Assembly (NCBI RefSeq): GCF_006716785.1
Contig: NZ_VFPQ01000001.1
Span: 1,798,001-1,862,000, forward strand
Reading direction: 5' to 3'
Origin: Thermopolyspora flexuosa
Lineage (GTDB): Bacteria; Actinomycetota; Actinomycetes; Streptosporangiales; Streptosporangiaceae
Length of the DNA: 64,000 bases
Of the stretch, positions 52,117 through 60,445 are shown in pieces. Under the pieces are notes generated by a model. It was not told the DNA's origin. It saw nothing but the letters and a program-made list of their open reading frames with translations, and did no database searches. The position numbers were made by a program, and so were the translations under genes. Position 1 is the first letter of the stretch. The number at the start of each line of letters is the position of its first letter.

Positions 52117-53373
52117 ATGGGGGAGCGGTGGAGGGCAGGGCGCGCATCGGCACCGATGCGCGCGGCGGGAGAGTACGGCCCGCGGCTGCGGGTGATGCGC
52201 ATCCTCACCGGCGCGGACGGCGAGGGCCCGGCCCGGCAGGCCGCCGAGATCACCAGAGGGCTGCCGCCCGAGCTGTTCGACCAGCGCGTCTACGGCCCGC
52301 GCCTCGCGCTTCCGGACCTCGCGGCCCGTCGCCTGCCCGGGCTCGGCCGTACGGCAGGACCCGGCGGCGCCGCCTGCGCCCTCGCCGCGCTCGTCGCCGA
52401 GATGCTCCGCTTCCGCCCGCACATCGTGCACACCCACACCGCCCGGGCCGGGATCCTCGGCCGGATCGCCGCGGCCCTCACCGGGGTGCCCGCGCGGGTG
52501 CACTCCTTCCCCGACCACCTGCCGCTCCATCACCTGCGGCCCGGCGGCGCCCGCGCCGCGCTGCTCGCCGAGCGCGCGCTGGCGCGGGTGAGCGACCGGC
52601 TCGTCACCTCCGCCGCCCGGATCCGCGACGACCTGCTCGCCGCCGGGATCGGCCGGCCCGGCCAGTACGCGGTGGTGCCGCCGGGCGTCCGGCCGCGCCC
52701 GCTGCCCGCCCGCGACCGGGCCCGCCACCTGCTCGGCCTGCCGGAGCGGCCGCCCGTGGTCGCGTACGTGGGCGGGCTCACCGGCGCCGAACGCCCCGAC
52801 CGGCTCGTCGAGGTGATCCGCGGGATCCACCGCGCGCTGCCCGAGGTGCACTTCGCCGTGTGCGGCGAGGGTGAGCTGCTCGGCGAGGTGCTCGCCGCCG
52901 TGCCCGGGCTCGGCGGCACGCTGCACCCGCTGGGCCGGCGCGACGACGTCGAGACCGTGTACGCCGCCGCCGACCTGGTGCTGCTCACCTCCGACGCCGC
53001 GGGCGTGCCGATCGCGCTCGTCGAGGCCGGCCTGGCCGGGCTGCCCGTGGTCGCGCCGCGGGTCGGCGGCGTGCCCGAGGTGGTGCGGCACGAGGAGACC
53101 GGGCTGCTCGCCCGGCCGTGGGCGCGCGAGCTCGCCGCGCACGCGATCCGCCTGCTGCGCGACGAGCCCGCCCGGCTCCGCATGGGCCGCGCCGCCCGGG
53201 CCTGGACCGGCGAGCGCTTCGCCGCGGACCGGCTCGCCGCCGACGTCCGCCGCCTGTACACCGCGATCGCCGTGGAACGCGGCTGGTGGCCGCCGTCGGC
53301 GCTCGCCGCCGAGGCCGCCGCCAAGGACGGCACCGTGATCGCCGGCCCGGTGGGCGGGGGTGACCGCGGGTGA
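52117..53373 (+). CDS. GT4-family glycosyltransferase
   Basis: I used the ATG at 52117 (418 residues); ATG at 52156 or 52195 are alternatives, since none has a strong ribosome site and homology begins near RVMRILTGADGEGPARQAAE. The GT4 motifs are complete: RPHIVHTHTARAGILGRIAA, VVAYVGGLTGAERPDRLVEV, HFAVCGEGELLGEVLAAVPG, LHPLGRRDDVETVYAAADLV and the E-x7-E-type SDAAGVPIALVEAGLAGLPV. The gene ends with a GTGA overlap with the epimerase gene, so the two are co-translated. It probably adds a galactose-type sugar supplied by that epimerase. Confidence 0.8.
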   Translation: MGERWRAGRASAPMRAAGEYGPRLRVMRILTGADGEGPARQAAEITRGLPPELFDQRVYGPRLALPDLAARRLPGLGRTAGPGGAACALAALVAEMLRFRPHIVHTHTARAGILGRIAAALTGVPARVHSFPDHLPLHHLRPGGARAALLAERALARVSDRLVTSAARIRDDLLAAGIGRPGQYAVVPPGVRPRPLPARDRARHLLGLPERPPVVAYVGGLTGAERPDRLVEVIRGIHRALPEVHFAVCGEGELLGEVLAAVPGLGGTLHPLGRRDDVETVYAAADLVLLTSDAAGVPIALVEAGLAGLPVVAPRVGGVPEVVRHEETGLLARPWARELAAHAIRLLRDEPARLRMGRAARAWTGERFAADRLAADVRRLYTAIAVERGWWPPSALAAEAAAKDGTVIAGPVGGGDRG

Positions 53374-54311
53374 GGGTGGTCGTCACCGGCGGGGCCGGGT
53401 TCATCGGCGCCCACCTGTGCCGGGAGCTCGCCGCCCGGCCCGGCATCCGCGAGGTCGTCGCCTTCGACGACCTCAGCACCGGCTCGGCCGCCAACCTCGC
53501 CGGGGCCGGCGGCGCGGTACGGCTGGTGCTCGGCAGCGTGCTCGACCGCGAGCACCTGGAGGAGGTGGTCGCGGGCGCGGACGCGGTCGTCCACCTCGCC
53601 GCCCGCCCGTCGGTGTCGCGCGCGCTGCAGGACCCGGTGGCGAGCCACCAGGTCAACGTCACCGGCACCGTGTTCGTGCTCGAGGCGTGCCGGCGCAGGC
53701 GGCTGCACCTGATCGTGGCGTCGTCCTCCCAGGTGTACGGCACGGCCGGACGCGGGCGCCGGCCGCCCCGGCCGCTCAACCCGTACGGCGCGGGCAAGCT
53801 CGCCGCCGAGGCGTACGCGCTCGCCTACGGCACCGCGTTCGGACTGCCCACGCTGGCGCTGCGGCTGTTCAACGTGTACGGCCCGCTGCAGCAGGCCGGG
53901 CACGCCCACGCCGCGGTCATCCCGGCGTTCGTCGCCGCCGCGCTGCGCGGCGAGCCGGTGCGGGTGCACGGCGACGGCCGCCAGCGGCGCGACTTCACCT
54001 ACGTCGGCAGCGTGGTGCGCGTGCTCGCCGACGCGGTCGCCCGCCGGGTCACCTGCCCCGCCCCGGTCGACGTCGCCTTCGGCACCCCGGTGTCCCTCCT
54101 CGAGCTCGCCCGGCTCGTCTCCGAGGTCACCGGCACCCCGCTCGAGCTGCGCCACGAGCCGCCGCGGCCCGGGGACTCCCGCGCGCCCCGGATCGGCGGG
54201 GTGCCGCTGCGGCTGCTGTTCCCCGACGTCACCCCGGTGCCGCTGCGCATCGGCCTGGAGCGCACCGTCGCCTGGTTCCGCGACCTGCTCGCCCGCGAGC
54301 CCGCGGCCTGA
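53370..54311 (+). CDS. NAD-dependent sugar epimerase/dehydratase (GalE-like)
   Basis: The 313-residue short-chain dehydrogenase has the NAD-binding GGAGFIGAH turn at residues 7-15, DDLSTG, the AARPSVSRALQDPVASHQVN stretch typical of UDP-glucose 4-epimerases, SSSQVYG and the catalytic Tyr-x3-Lys in NPYGAGKLAAE (about 145-150). The product of such enzymes is usually UDP-galactose or a related nucleotide sugar. In the YGxxK motif the spacing is intact. It begins inside the stop codon of the preceding glycosyltransferase (GTGA). Confidence 0.85.
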   Translation: MRVVVTGGAGFIGAHLCRELAARPGIREVVAFDDLSTGSAANLAGAGGAVRLVLGSVLDREHLEEVVAGADAVVHLAARPSVSRALQDPVASHQVNVTGTVFVLEACRRRRLHLIVASSSQVYGTAGRGRRPPRPLNPYGAGKLAAEAYALAYGTAFGLPTLALRLFNVYGPLQQAGHAHAAVIPAFVAAALRGEPVRVHGDGRQRRDFTYVGSVVRVLADAVARRVTCPAPVDVAFGTPVSLLELARLVSEVTGTPLELRHEPPRPGDSRAPRIGGVPLRLLFPDVTPVPLRIGLERTVAWFRDLLAREPAA

Positions 54312-54545
54312 CCGGCCGGCGGTGTGGCGGCCGCGGCGCACACCGGCGCACCGATCCGCGCGGCGGTTTCCGTGGCACCGCCCCCGGACATGCGCGGCCG
54401 GGCGCCGCCCGGGCGGGCGTGGTACCCGCGTGCCGAAGAGCGGGACGTGCCCCTTGTCGGGTGCCGCCGGACGTGCGAGGGTCCACCTCACGAGACCGCG
54501 GCGGCCACGGTCGGCGCGACCGTGGCGGCGGGGTGGAGGTGCGCC

Positions 54546-54719
54546 ATGACGTACGTGCGGAGAACGCCCGACACGCCTCCCGGCACGCGCACGACGCGCC
54601 CGCCCCGTGCCTCCGGACTCGCCGGACCGGTCCTTCCGCCCCGGAGGCGGTGGCCGGTCCCGGGCCCGCCGCGTCCCGCCGCCGATCCGGCGGAAAACGG
54701 CGGCCCACATTATTCGTGA
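54546..54719 (+). CDS. Possible 57-residue Pro/Arg-rich peptide
   Basis: An ATG at 54546 has GGAGG 6 bases upstream (54535-54539), an almost ideal ribosome site. The frame encodes MTYVRRTPDTPPGTRTTRPP, then a Pro/Arg-rich middle and an ENGGPHYS end. No family is recognised, composition is low-complexity, and the frame is open upstream, so it may be a chance match. It lies in the 827-bp spacer before the Hsa-like operon, far from its operators. Confidence 0.3.
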   Translation: MTYVRRTPDTPPGTRTTRPPRASGLAGPVLPPRRRWPVPGPPRPAADPAENGGPHYS

Positions 54720-54797
54720 CCGCGGCGTCGCCGCGTTTCCAGTCGTGTTTTCGCATGCCCTAAGACATGGGATAACCATGCTCGAATTCCTGTGGTT

Positions 54798-54817
54798 ACT
54801 GTAGTGATCGCTACAGT
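54798..54817. promoter_or_regulatory. Palindromic operator 1 upstream of the Hsa-like operon
   Basis: ACTGTAGTGATCGCTACAGT is a 20-bp palindrome with a single mismatched pair. The core CTGTAG-N6-CTACAG is repeated at 55084. It overlaps a possible promoter, with TTACTG as -35. It lies 322 bp before the first gene of the operon. The other part of 54312-55138 shows only the possible small ORF at 54546. Confidence 0.7.
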
Positions 54818-55083
54818 AGTCATACATGGTGCGACGCCTCTTTCCCGGTCGTTCCGACCACGGTTGCGCGCGGCTTGCCGGCCTTTGTCGCGGGCCTGCC
54901 TCCGGTGTTCCCGCCGCCCCCGGAAACCCCGTCTGACCTGCGTTTCCTTCCCTGCCTGCGCCGGTACGGCCAGGCCTGGGCGCCTGCGCCCTCGCCGGGA
55001 ACCGTATCGCCGGGTCACGAAAAACAGGCGGAACGGTTCGTGGCCTCACTCTTGTGGCCAGGTCGATTTATATGCCATTCTCC

Positions 55084-55101
55084 CTGTAGCGAGCACTACA
55101 G
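55084..55101. promoter_or_regulatory. Palindromic operator 2 upstream of the Hsa-like operon
   Basis: CTGTAGCGAGCACTACAG has the same CTGTAG/CTACAG arms as site 1 around a six-base centre (CGAGCA). It lies 38 bases before the ATG of the hydrolase gene, a position where a bound repressor blocks transcription. Four copies of the motif exist in the window, all next to this operon and the TetR genes. Confidence 0.75.
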
Positions 55102-55138
55102 AGTTCGTGAGTGCGTTTCTGTCTGACACGGTGGTCTC

Positions 55139-56008
55139 ATGACGAATCCTCAGAATCCGATCACGGCCGAGGGCACGAGCCGGTTCGTGCGCACCAAGGA
55201 GTGGAATCTCCACTACAACGAGGTGGGCGCCGACTCCGGCGGGCCGGCGGTGATCATGCTGCACGGCAGCGGTCCGGGCGCGACCGGGTGGAGCAACTTC
55301 AAGTCGAACCTGCCGGCGCTCGGCGAGCGCTTCCATGTGTTCGCGGTCGACATGCCGGGGTGGGGCCGGTCCGACCCGGCCCCGCTCGGCCGCCGCGACC
55401 ACGTCGACGCGGCGATCCAGTTCATGGACGCCCTGGGCATCGAGAAGGCCGCCTTCATCGGCAACTCGATGGGCGGCATCACCACCCTGAGCGTCGCGAT
55501 CGAGCACCCCGACCGGGTGAGCCACGTCATCACCATGGGCCCCGGCTCCGGCCCGCAGCCGCGGCTGTTCAGCCCGGGCGGCGGCCTGTCCGAGGGCATG
55601 AAGGTGCTCGTCGAGGCGTACCGCAACCCCTCGGCGGAGACGATGAAGCGGCTCGTCGAGGTGATGACCTACGACTCGGCCCGGTTCGGCACCGACGAGC
55701 TCGCCCAGGAGCGCGCCGACGCGGCGCTGGCGAACCCGGAGCACATCCGCAACTACCTCGAGTCGTTCGCCGCCGGCCGGATCATCGAGAGGTGGTTCAG
55801 GCTGGAGGACCTCACCAGGATCCGGCAGCCCACGCTCCTCATCCACGGCCGCGACGACCGCGTCGTGCACTACGAGCACTCGCTCGTCCTGCTCGCCCAC
55901 ATCCCGAACTCGCGGCTGGTCCTGCTCAACCGGTGCGGCCACTGGGCCCAGCTCGAGCACGCCGAGGAGTTCAACCGGCTCGTCACCGAGTTCATCACCA
56001 ACAACTGA
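55139..56008 (+). CDS. Meta-cleavage product hydrolase (HsaD/BphD-like alpha/beta hydrolase)
   Basis: The 289-residue product is an alpha/beta hydrolase of the carbon-carbon bond-cleaving group. The oxyanion region is MLHGSGPGATGWSNFKSNL, the nucleophile Ser is in FIGNSMGGITTL near residue 113, the Asp in IHGRDDRVV and the His in NRCGHWAQLEHAEEFN. These MhpC/BphD/HsaD enzymes split the ring-fission product of a catechol, for example the diseco acid of steroid degradation. Together with the next two genes it gives a catechol meta-cleavage route. It starts a three-gene operon under two CTGTAG palindromes. Confidence 0.85.
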   Translation: MTNPQNPITAEGTSRFVRTKEWNLHYNEVGADSGGPAVIMLHGSGPGATGWSNFKSNLPALGERFHVFAVDMPGWGRSDPAPLGRRDHVDAAIQFMDALGIEKAAFIGNSMGGITTLSVAIEHPDRVSHVITMGPGSGPQPRLFSPGGGLSEGMKVLVEAYRNPSAETMKRLVEVMTYDSARFGTDELAQERADAALANPEHIRNYLESFAAGRIIERWFRLEDLTRIRQPTLLIHGRDDRVVHYEHSLVLLAHIPNSRLVLLNRCGHWAQLEHAEEFNRLVTEFITNN

Positions 56009-56039
56009 TCGCCCCCCGACGCGCAAAGGACGAACCGAC

Positions 56040-57206
56040 ATGATCGAGGTGCGGGACAGGATCCAGGCGGCGCTGCCGGTGATCCGGGAAGAGGCCGTGC
56101 CGAGCGACAGGATCGGCAAGCTCACCGACCGGTGCGCCGAGGCCCTGCGCGGCACCGGGGTGGTCCGGCTGCTCCAGCCGAAGGAGTACGACGGCTACGA
56201 GGCCCACCCCTGCGAGTTCCTCGACGCGGTGATGACGATCGGCGCCGCCTCCCCGTCCGCCGGCTGGGTCGCCGGGGTCGTCGGCGTGCACCCGTGGGAG
56301 ATCGCCATGATGGACCCGCGGGTCCAGGAGGAGATCTGGGGCGAGGACCCGGACACCTGGACCGCCTCGCCGTACGCGCCGTTCGGCCGGGCCAAGCGGG
56401 TGGACGGCGGCTACCTGTTCACCGGCCGCTGGCCGTACTCGACCGGCACCCACCACTCCGACTGGGTGATCCTCGGCGGCATGGTCGTCGACGACGACGG
56501 CAACCCCGGCGATCCGCCGGAGATCCGCCACTTCGTCATCCCCCGCAAGGACTACGAGATCGTCGAGGACAGCTGGTACGTGCTCGGCCTCAAGGGCACC
56601 GGGTCCAAGGACGTCCAGATGACCGACGTCTTCATCCCCGAGTACCGGACCGTGGAGCAGGCGAGGATGCACGCGGGCGGGTACGAGGACCGCCAGCCCG
56701 GCAAGCCGCTCTACCGGCTGAAGTTCCCGGTGTTCTTCTCCTCCGCGATCAACGCCGCCACGATCGGCATCGCGATCGGCGCGCTCCAGGTCTACCGCGA
56801 GTACATGGACAAGCGTGTCTCGGCGAGCGGCACCGTGGCCAAGCTCGACCCGATCCAGCTCGCCGTGTACGGCGAGGCGGCGGCGGACGTCGCCGCGGCG
56901 CGGGCCACGCTGCTCAACGAGATCAAGGAGCTCTACGAGTACGTCGAGGGCGGCGGCGAGGTCACCATGACCCACCGGCTCACCGCGCGCCGCAACTGCG
57001 TCCGCGCGGTACGGCGGGCGGTCGACGCCGTCGACAGGCTCTACAAGATCGCCGGAAGCCAGGGCATCCACGAGAACCTGCCCAACGAGCGGTACTGGCG
57101 CGACCTGCAGGCCGGGTTCAGCCACATCTGCAACACCGCCGAGCCCATCTACGTCGGCTGGGCCACCAACGACTTCGGCGGCGAGCCGCCGCAGCTCTTC
57201 GTCTGA
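56040..57206 (+). CDS. Flavin-dependent monooxygenase, oxygenase part (HsaA-like)
   Basis: The 388-residue product has an acyl-CoA dehydrogenase fold specialised as a two-component flavin monooxygenase: LQPKEYDGYEAHPCEFLDAV, SAGWVAGVVGVHPWEIAMMD, FTGRWPYSTGTHHSDWVILG and a C-terminal helical part ending PNERYWRDLQAGFSHICNTA. HsaA uses reduced flavin and oxygen to hydroxylate a phenol to a catechol in steroid ring degradation. The partner reductase could be the divergent gene at 58246. AAAGGAC lies before the ATG. The neighbours on both sides belong to the same pathway. Confidence 0.85.
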   Translation: MIEVRDRIQAALPVIREEAVPSDRIGKLTDRCAEALRGTGVVRLLQPKEYDGYEAHPCEFLDAVMTIGAASPSAGWVAGVVGVHPWEIAMMDPRVQEEIWGEDPDTWTASPYAPFGRAKRVDGGYLFTGRWPYSTGTHHSDWVILGGMVVDDDGNPGDPPEIRHFVIPRKDYEIVEDSWYVLGLKGTGSKDVQMTDVFIPEYRTVEQARMHAGGYEDRQPGKPLYRLKFPVFFSSAINAATIGIAIGALQVYREYMDKRVSASGTVAKLDPIQLAVYGEAAADVAAARATLLNEIKELYEYVEGGGEVTMTHRLTARRNCVRAVRRAVDAVDRLYKIAGSQGIHENLPNERYWRDLQAGFSHICNTAEPIYVGWATNDFGGEPPQLFV

Positions 57207-57239
57207 CACCCCCCACCCGAGAACGAGGAGAACGACGAC

Positions 57240-58142
57240 GTGATCACCTCACTGGCCTACCTCGGCATCCGATCCCCCAAGGTGGACGAGTGGCCCGACC
57301 TGGTGACCAAGGTCTGGGGCGCGCAGCTCGCCGAGCCGGGCCCGGACGGCGCGGTCCGCGTCAAGTTCGACGACGCCCTGTGGCGGCTGCAGATCCACCC
57401 GGGTGAGAAGGACGAGACCGCCTACATCGGCTGGTCGGTCGACCGCGAGGAGGACCTGCAGGCCGTCCTCAAGACCCTCGCCGACCTCGGCGTCACCGGC
57501 GAGGTCGGCTCCGCCGAGCTCGCCGCCGAGCGCGCGGTCAACCGCATCGTCGTGTTCACCGACCCGTGGGGCTTCCGCCACGAGGTCACCTGGGGCCAGA
57601 GCAGCGTCCCGTGCAGCTTCCGGCCGAGCCGGCCGCTGTCCGGCTTCGTCACCGGGCCGCAGGGCCTCGGCCACGTGCTGCTGCTCCTCCCCGACATCGA
57701 GCAGGGGCACGAGTTCTTCAGCAGGCTCGGCTTCCGGCTCTCCGACAAGATCATCATCCCCGGGCGGCTCAACGCCCGCTTCTACCACTGCAACGCCCGC
57801 CACCACACCCTCGCCCTGGGCCAGTGCGAGCCGGGCGTGGCCGGGCTCAACCACCTGATGATCCAGGTGGGGTCGATCGACGACGTCGGCCTTGCGTACG
57901 AACTCGCCGAGGAGCACGGCGTGCCGATCACCCTCACCCTGGGCCGGCACACCAACGACAGGCAGTTCAGCTTCTACCACTCCACGCCGAGCTCGTTCCA
58001 CGTCGAGTACGGCTACGGCGGGCTCGAGGTCGACGAGGAGACCTGGGTGCCGCGCGTCTACGACCGCACCCAGATCTGGGGCCACCGGCCGCACCCGAGC
58101 GGCAAGGGGCGGCCGTTCGGCATCATGCACCCCGTGCCCTGA
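57240..58142 (+). CDS. Extradiol catechol dioxygenase (HsaC-like, vicinal oxygen chelate)
   Basis: The 300-residue product starts with GTG at 57240 after GAGGAG. It has two vicinal-oxygen-chelate modules. The iron ligands are in the second: His in QGLGHVLLLLPDIEQ near residue 141, His in GLNHLMIQVGS near 200 and Glu in SFHVEYGYGGLEV near 252. Type I extradiol dioxygenases open a catechol next to the hydroxyls; HsaC acts on the steroid-derived catechol. It is the third gene of the operon and is followed by a strong hairpin. Confidence 0.85.
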   Translation: MITSLAYLGIRSPKVDEWPDLVTKVWGAQLAEPGPDGAVRVKFDDALWRLQIHPGEKDETAYIGWSVDREEDLQAVLKTLADLGVTGEVGSAELAAERAVNRIVVFTDPWGFRHEVTWGQSSVPCSFRPSRPLSGFVTGPQGLGHVLLLLPDIEQGHEFFSRLGFRLSDKIIIPGRLNARFYHCNARHHTLALGQCEPGVAGLNHLMIQVGSIDDVGLAYELAEEHGVPITLTLGRHTNDRQFSFYHSTPSSFHVEYGYGGLEVDEETWVPRVYDRTQIWGHRPHPSGKGRPFGIMHPVP

Positions 58143-58176
58143 CGGGTTCCCGGTGGCATCCCTGATCGCCGTGAGC

Positions 58177-58208
58177 AGGGCGCCCCGCCACGGTCGGCGG
58201 GGCGCCCT
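58177..58208. terminator. Bidirectional hairpin between convergent operons
   Basis: AGGGCGCCCCGCC at 58177-58189 and GGCGGGGCGCCCT at 58196-58208 are perfect complements around ACGGTC. It lies 35 bases past the HsaC-like gene and before the end of the leftward flavin reductase gene, without a T-run. It should separate the two convergent transcripts. Confidence 0.75.
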
Positions 58209-58245
58209 CGCACATCCGCGGGCCGCGGCGGGCCGGCCGTACCGG

Positions 58246-59472
58246 TCACAGCGGGAACTCGGAGCGGCACCAGCTCAGGTACTCCTCCAGGCCGTCGCGG
58301 TGCTGGTCGCGCAGCGCGCGCTCGGTCTTCGCCGCGGCGTCCTGGAGCGCCGCGACCCAGCCGCGCACCCGCTCGGCGGACGCCCCGGCGGGCAGCTGCA
58401 GCAGCCGCAGCAGCATGGACACGCCGCCCTCCGGGTTGCGCACCGGCACCACCAGGCTGCCGACGTCGTAGGTCTCGGCGTCGTCGAGGTCGACGACCTC
58501 GTAGAGGTGGGCCGCCTCGGCGATGGTCGCGCGCACCGCGCGCTCCCGCGCCGGGGTGAGCGGGCCGGTGGCGTACTCCTGCAGCGCGGCGGTGAACTCC
58601 GCGTACCCGACCTCGCCCGAGCTGTTGCGGCGGGTCATCGACCAGCCCTGCCTGCGCACCGCGTCGAGCCGGGCACGGTAGCGGGCGAGGACCCGCTCGT
58701 CCCGGGTGGCCGCCCGGGACAGCCAGCGCTCGGCCGCCTCCTCGCCGTTGAAGGCGACGTACGCCTCGCCGACCGGCGGCATGAGCGGGATGCGCTCGCC
58801 GATGCGCTCGCTGACCTCCACGTCCCCGCCGTACGCCGCGGACACCGTCATCAGCTCGTCGTCGCCGACGTGCACCAGCACCCCGGCCTCGCAGCCCAGC
58901 TCCCGGGCGAGGCGCTCGATGTACGGCCGCGCCACCTCGCCGAGCTGCACCGCCGCGACCAGGTCGCCGCCGGTCATCGCGGTCATCGACCGGGTGGTGA
59001 AGCCGCCGTACCCGCCCTGGAAGAACAGCAGCGGGGTGACCGGGCGGTTCACCTCCATCGCGGTGACCTCGCACAGCTCGATGTAGTGGTCGCCCGCCTC
59101 GATCGTCCGGTACGGCCGGCAGTGCACGTACGCGACCACGTCGTCGAGCATGGGCGCGCCGTACCGCGACATCGACCAGCCGACCCCGGCGAGCTTGTCC
59201 TCGCGCGAGGTCGCCAGGGCGCGGCACAGCTCGATCTGGTCGTGGGCGAGCACGTTGATGCAGTAGCTCTTCGCGGTGCGCAGCCGGGCGAACGTGCCCG
59301 AGCCGATCATCGGCATGAAGGAGACGAGCGGGGGATCGAGGGAGACGGCCGAGAACGTGCCGACGACCATGGCCACCGGCCGGCCGTCGTCGGCGACGCC
59401 GGTCACGGCGGTGACCCCGGTCGGGTAGTGGGCCATCACCTCGCGGTAGGTGGCGGGCTCGATCGCCGTCAT
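58246..59472 (-). CDS. Flavin reductase (HsaB-like) fused to an IclR-type ligand-binding region
   Basis: The ATG at 59472 follows AGGAG; the product has 408 residues. Residues 1-165 are a flavin reductase-like domain: HYPTGVTAVTGVADDGRPVA, DPPLVSFMPMIGSGTF and FFQGGYGGF. Residues about 170-300 resemble the C-terminal effector domain of IclR regulators: RELGCEAGVLVHVGDDELMT and VSERIGERIPLMPPVGEAYV, followed by a helical end with RQGWSMTRRNSSGEVGYAEF. HsaB itself is only about 190 residues. The fusion may let the reductase that feeds the HsaA-like monooxygenase be regulated by a ligand. No IclR DNA-binding HTH is seen. It diverges from the TetR gene, with a shared operator region. Confidence 0.7.
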   Translation of the reverse strand: MTAIEPATYREVMAHYPTGVTAVTGVADDGRPVAMVVGTFSAVSLDPPLVSFMPMIGSGTFARLRTAKSYCINVLAHDQIELCRALATSREDKLAGVGWSMSRYGAPMLDDVVAYVHCRPYRTIEAGDHYIELCEVTAMEVNRPVTPLLFFQGGYGGFTTRSMTAMTGGDLVAAVQLGEVARPYIERLARELGCEAGVLVHVGDDELMTVSAAYGGDVEVSERIGERIPLMPPVGEAYVAFNGEEAAERWLSRAATRDERVLARYRARLDAVRRQGWSMTRRNSSGEVGYAEFTAALQEYATGPLTPARERAVRATIAEAAHLYEVVDLDDAETYDVGSLVVPVRNPEGGVSMLLRLLQLPAGASAERVRGWVAALQDAAAKTERALRDQHRDGLEEYLSWCRSEFPL

Positions 59473-59582
59473 GTGCGACTCCTGGTGTTTCGCGGGCGAA
59501 CGGATCGAGTACCTCGCCGACCGTGCGCGCAAACGGGCGCGGGGTCCGGCGGTGGCCCGCATCCGCGCCCGCGACCACAGGT

Positions 59583-59600
59583 CTGTAGTGATCGTTACAA
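59583..59600. promoter_or_regulatory. Palindromic operator 3 in the flavin reductase/TetR spacer
   Basis: CTGTAGTGATCGTTACAA keeps the left half CTGTAGTGATCG of site 1 exactly and has a degenerate right half (TTACAA). It lies 111 bases before the flavin reductase start and 137 bases before the TetR start, placed for divergent control. Confidence 0.65.
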
Positions 59601-59701
59601 AAGAGGGTAATCCCCAGTGCGTTCGCCCTTCAAGATCCGGTCCGTGGCCTCGCAGCGCGGCGGCGGTCCGGCGTCCGGCCGCCCGGGGCCGCGGGGCGTT
59701 T

Positions 59702-59719
59702 CTGTAGCGGGTCGTACAG
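59702..59719. promoter_or_regulatory. Palindromic operator 4 directly before the TetR gene
   Basis: CTGTAGCGGGTCGTACAG matches the CTGTAG-N6-CTACAG pattern with one base changed in the right arm. It ends 2 bases before the GGGAGGGAG ribosome site of the TetR gene, so binding would cause autorepression. A further half-site at 59883 is inside the coding sequence and may be chance. Confidence 0.65.
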
Positions 59720-59736
59720 GCGGGAGGGAGATCGCG

Positions 59737-60417
59737 GTGACGTGGGAGGCGGGCTCCTATGGTAGAACAGGTTCCGTGGAACGGAAGTCCGAACGGCCGA
59801 ACCGGCAGGGAGACGCCTCCCGGGAGGCCATCCTCGAGGCGGCGCTGGAGATCGCCGCGGAGCGCGGCTACGACGGCACGACTGTAGCGGCCGTCACGGA
59901 GCGTTCCGGACTTCCGGCCAGCTCCATCTACTGGCACTTCGGGAGCAAGGACGCGTTGCTCACCGCCGCCATGGAGTACAGCTACCGGGAGTGGCGGCGC
60001 AACGCGCCCATGTGGCGGCCGCGGCGGCAGGAGCCCGACGACCCCACCGAGCGTATCGAGACCTGGTTCCAGCGCGCGGTCAAGCACCTGACCCGCAACC
60101 CCCACTTCTGGCGCATGGGCCTCATCCTCACGCTCGAGCGGCGGGTGAAGGAGCCGGAGGCCCGCAGGCTCTTCTTCCGGCTGCGGCAGGAGAGCGAGGA
60201 CGCGATGGTCGAGTGGTGGCGCGACGTGCTCGCGGGCACCGGCCTCGACCGGTCGGAGGAGGAGCTCCGCCGGATCGCGCGCTTCCACTTCATGCTGATG
60301 GACGGGATGTACATCCAGTACCGGGCCAACGCGGCGCGCATCCCGACCCGGCAGGTCTCGCTGATCGCACGGGCCCTCGCGGCCCGGGTCCTGAAACAGG
60401 CGTCGCCCTGTGGCTGA
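59737..60417 (+). CDS. TetR-family regulator 1, likely repressor of the Hsa-like operon
   Basis: The GTG at 59737 has GGGAGGGAG 6 bases upstream and gives 226 residues; GTG at 59776 is an alternative. Residues about 30-80 are the TetR HTH (ILEAALEIAAERGYDGTTVA, VTERSGLPASSIYWHFGSKD). The helical C-terminal part (EYSYREWRRNAPMWRPRRQE, LTLERRVKEPEARRLFFRLR) is the ligand domain. TetR regulators bind palindromes like the four CTGTAG sites here, one immediately before its own gene. It is followed after 28 bp by a second TetR gene with a similar HTH; either or both may bind the sites. Inducer could be the ring-cleavage product. Confidence 0.8.
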   Translation: MTWEAGSYGRTGSVERKSERPNRQGDASREAILEAALEIAAERGYDGTTVAAVTERSGLPASSIYWHFGSKDALLTAAMEYSYREWRRNAPMWRPRRQEPDDPTERIETWFQRAVKHLTRNPHFWRMGLILTLERRVKEPEARRLFFRLRQESEDAMVEWWRDVLAGTGLDRSEEELRRIARFHFMLMDGMYIQYRANAARIPTRQVSLIARALAARVLKQASPCG

Positions 60418-60445
60418 CCGGACCACGCGTACCTCCGGAGGGGCG

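Noticed and set aside
59883-59900. Fifth CTGTAG half-site inside TetR 1
   Set aside because: Only the left half matches, and the bases are fixed by the conserved HTH codons.
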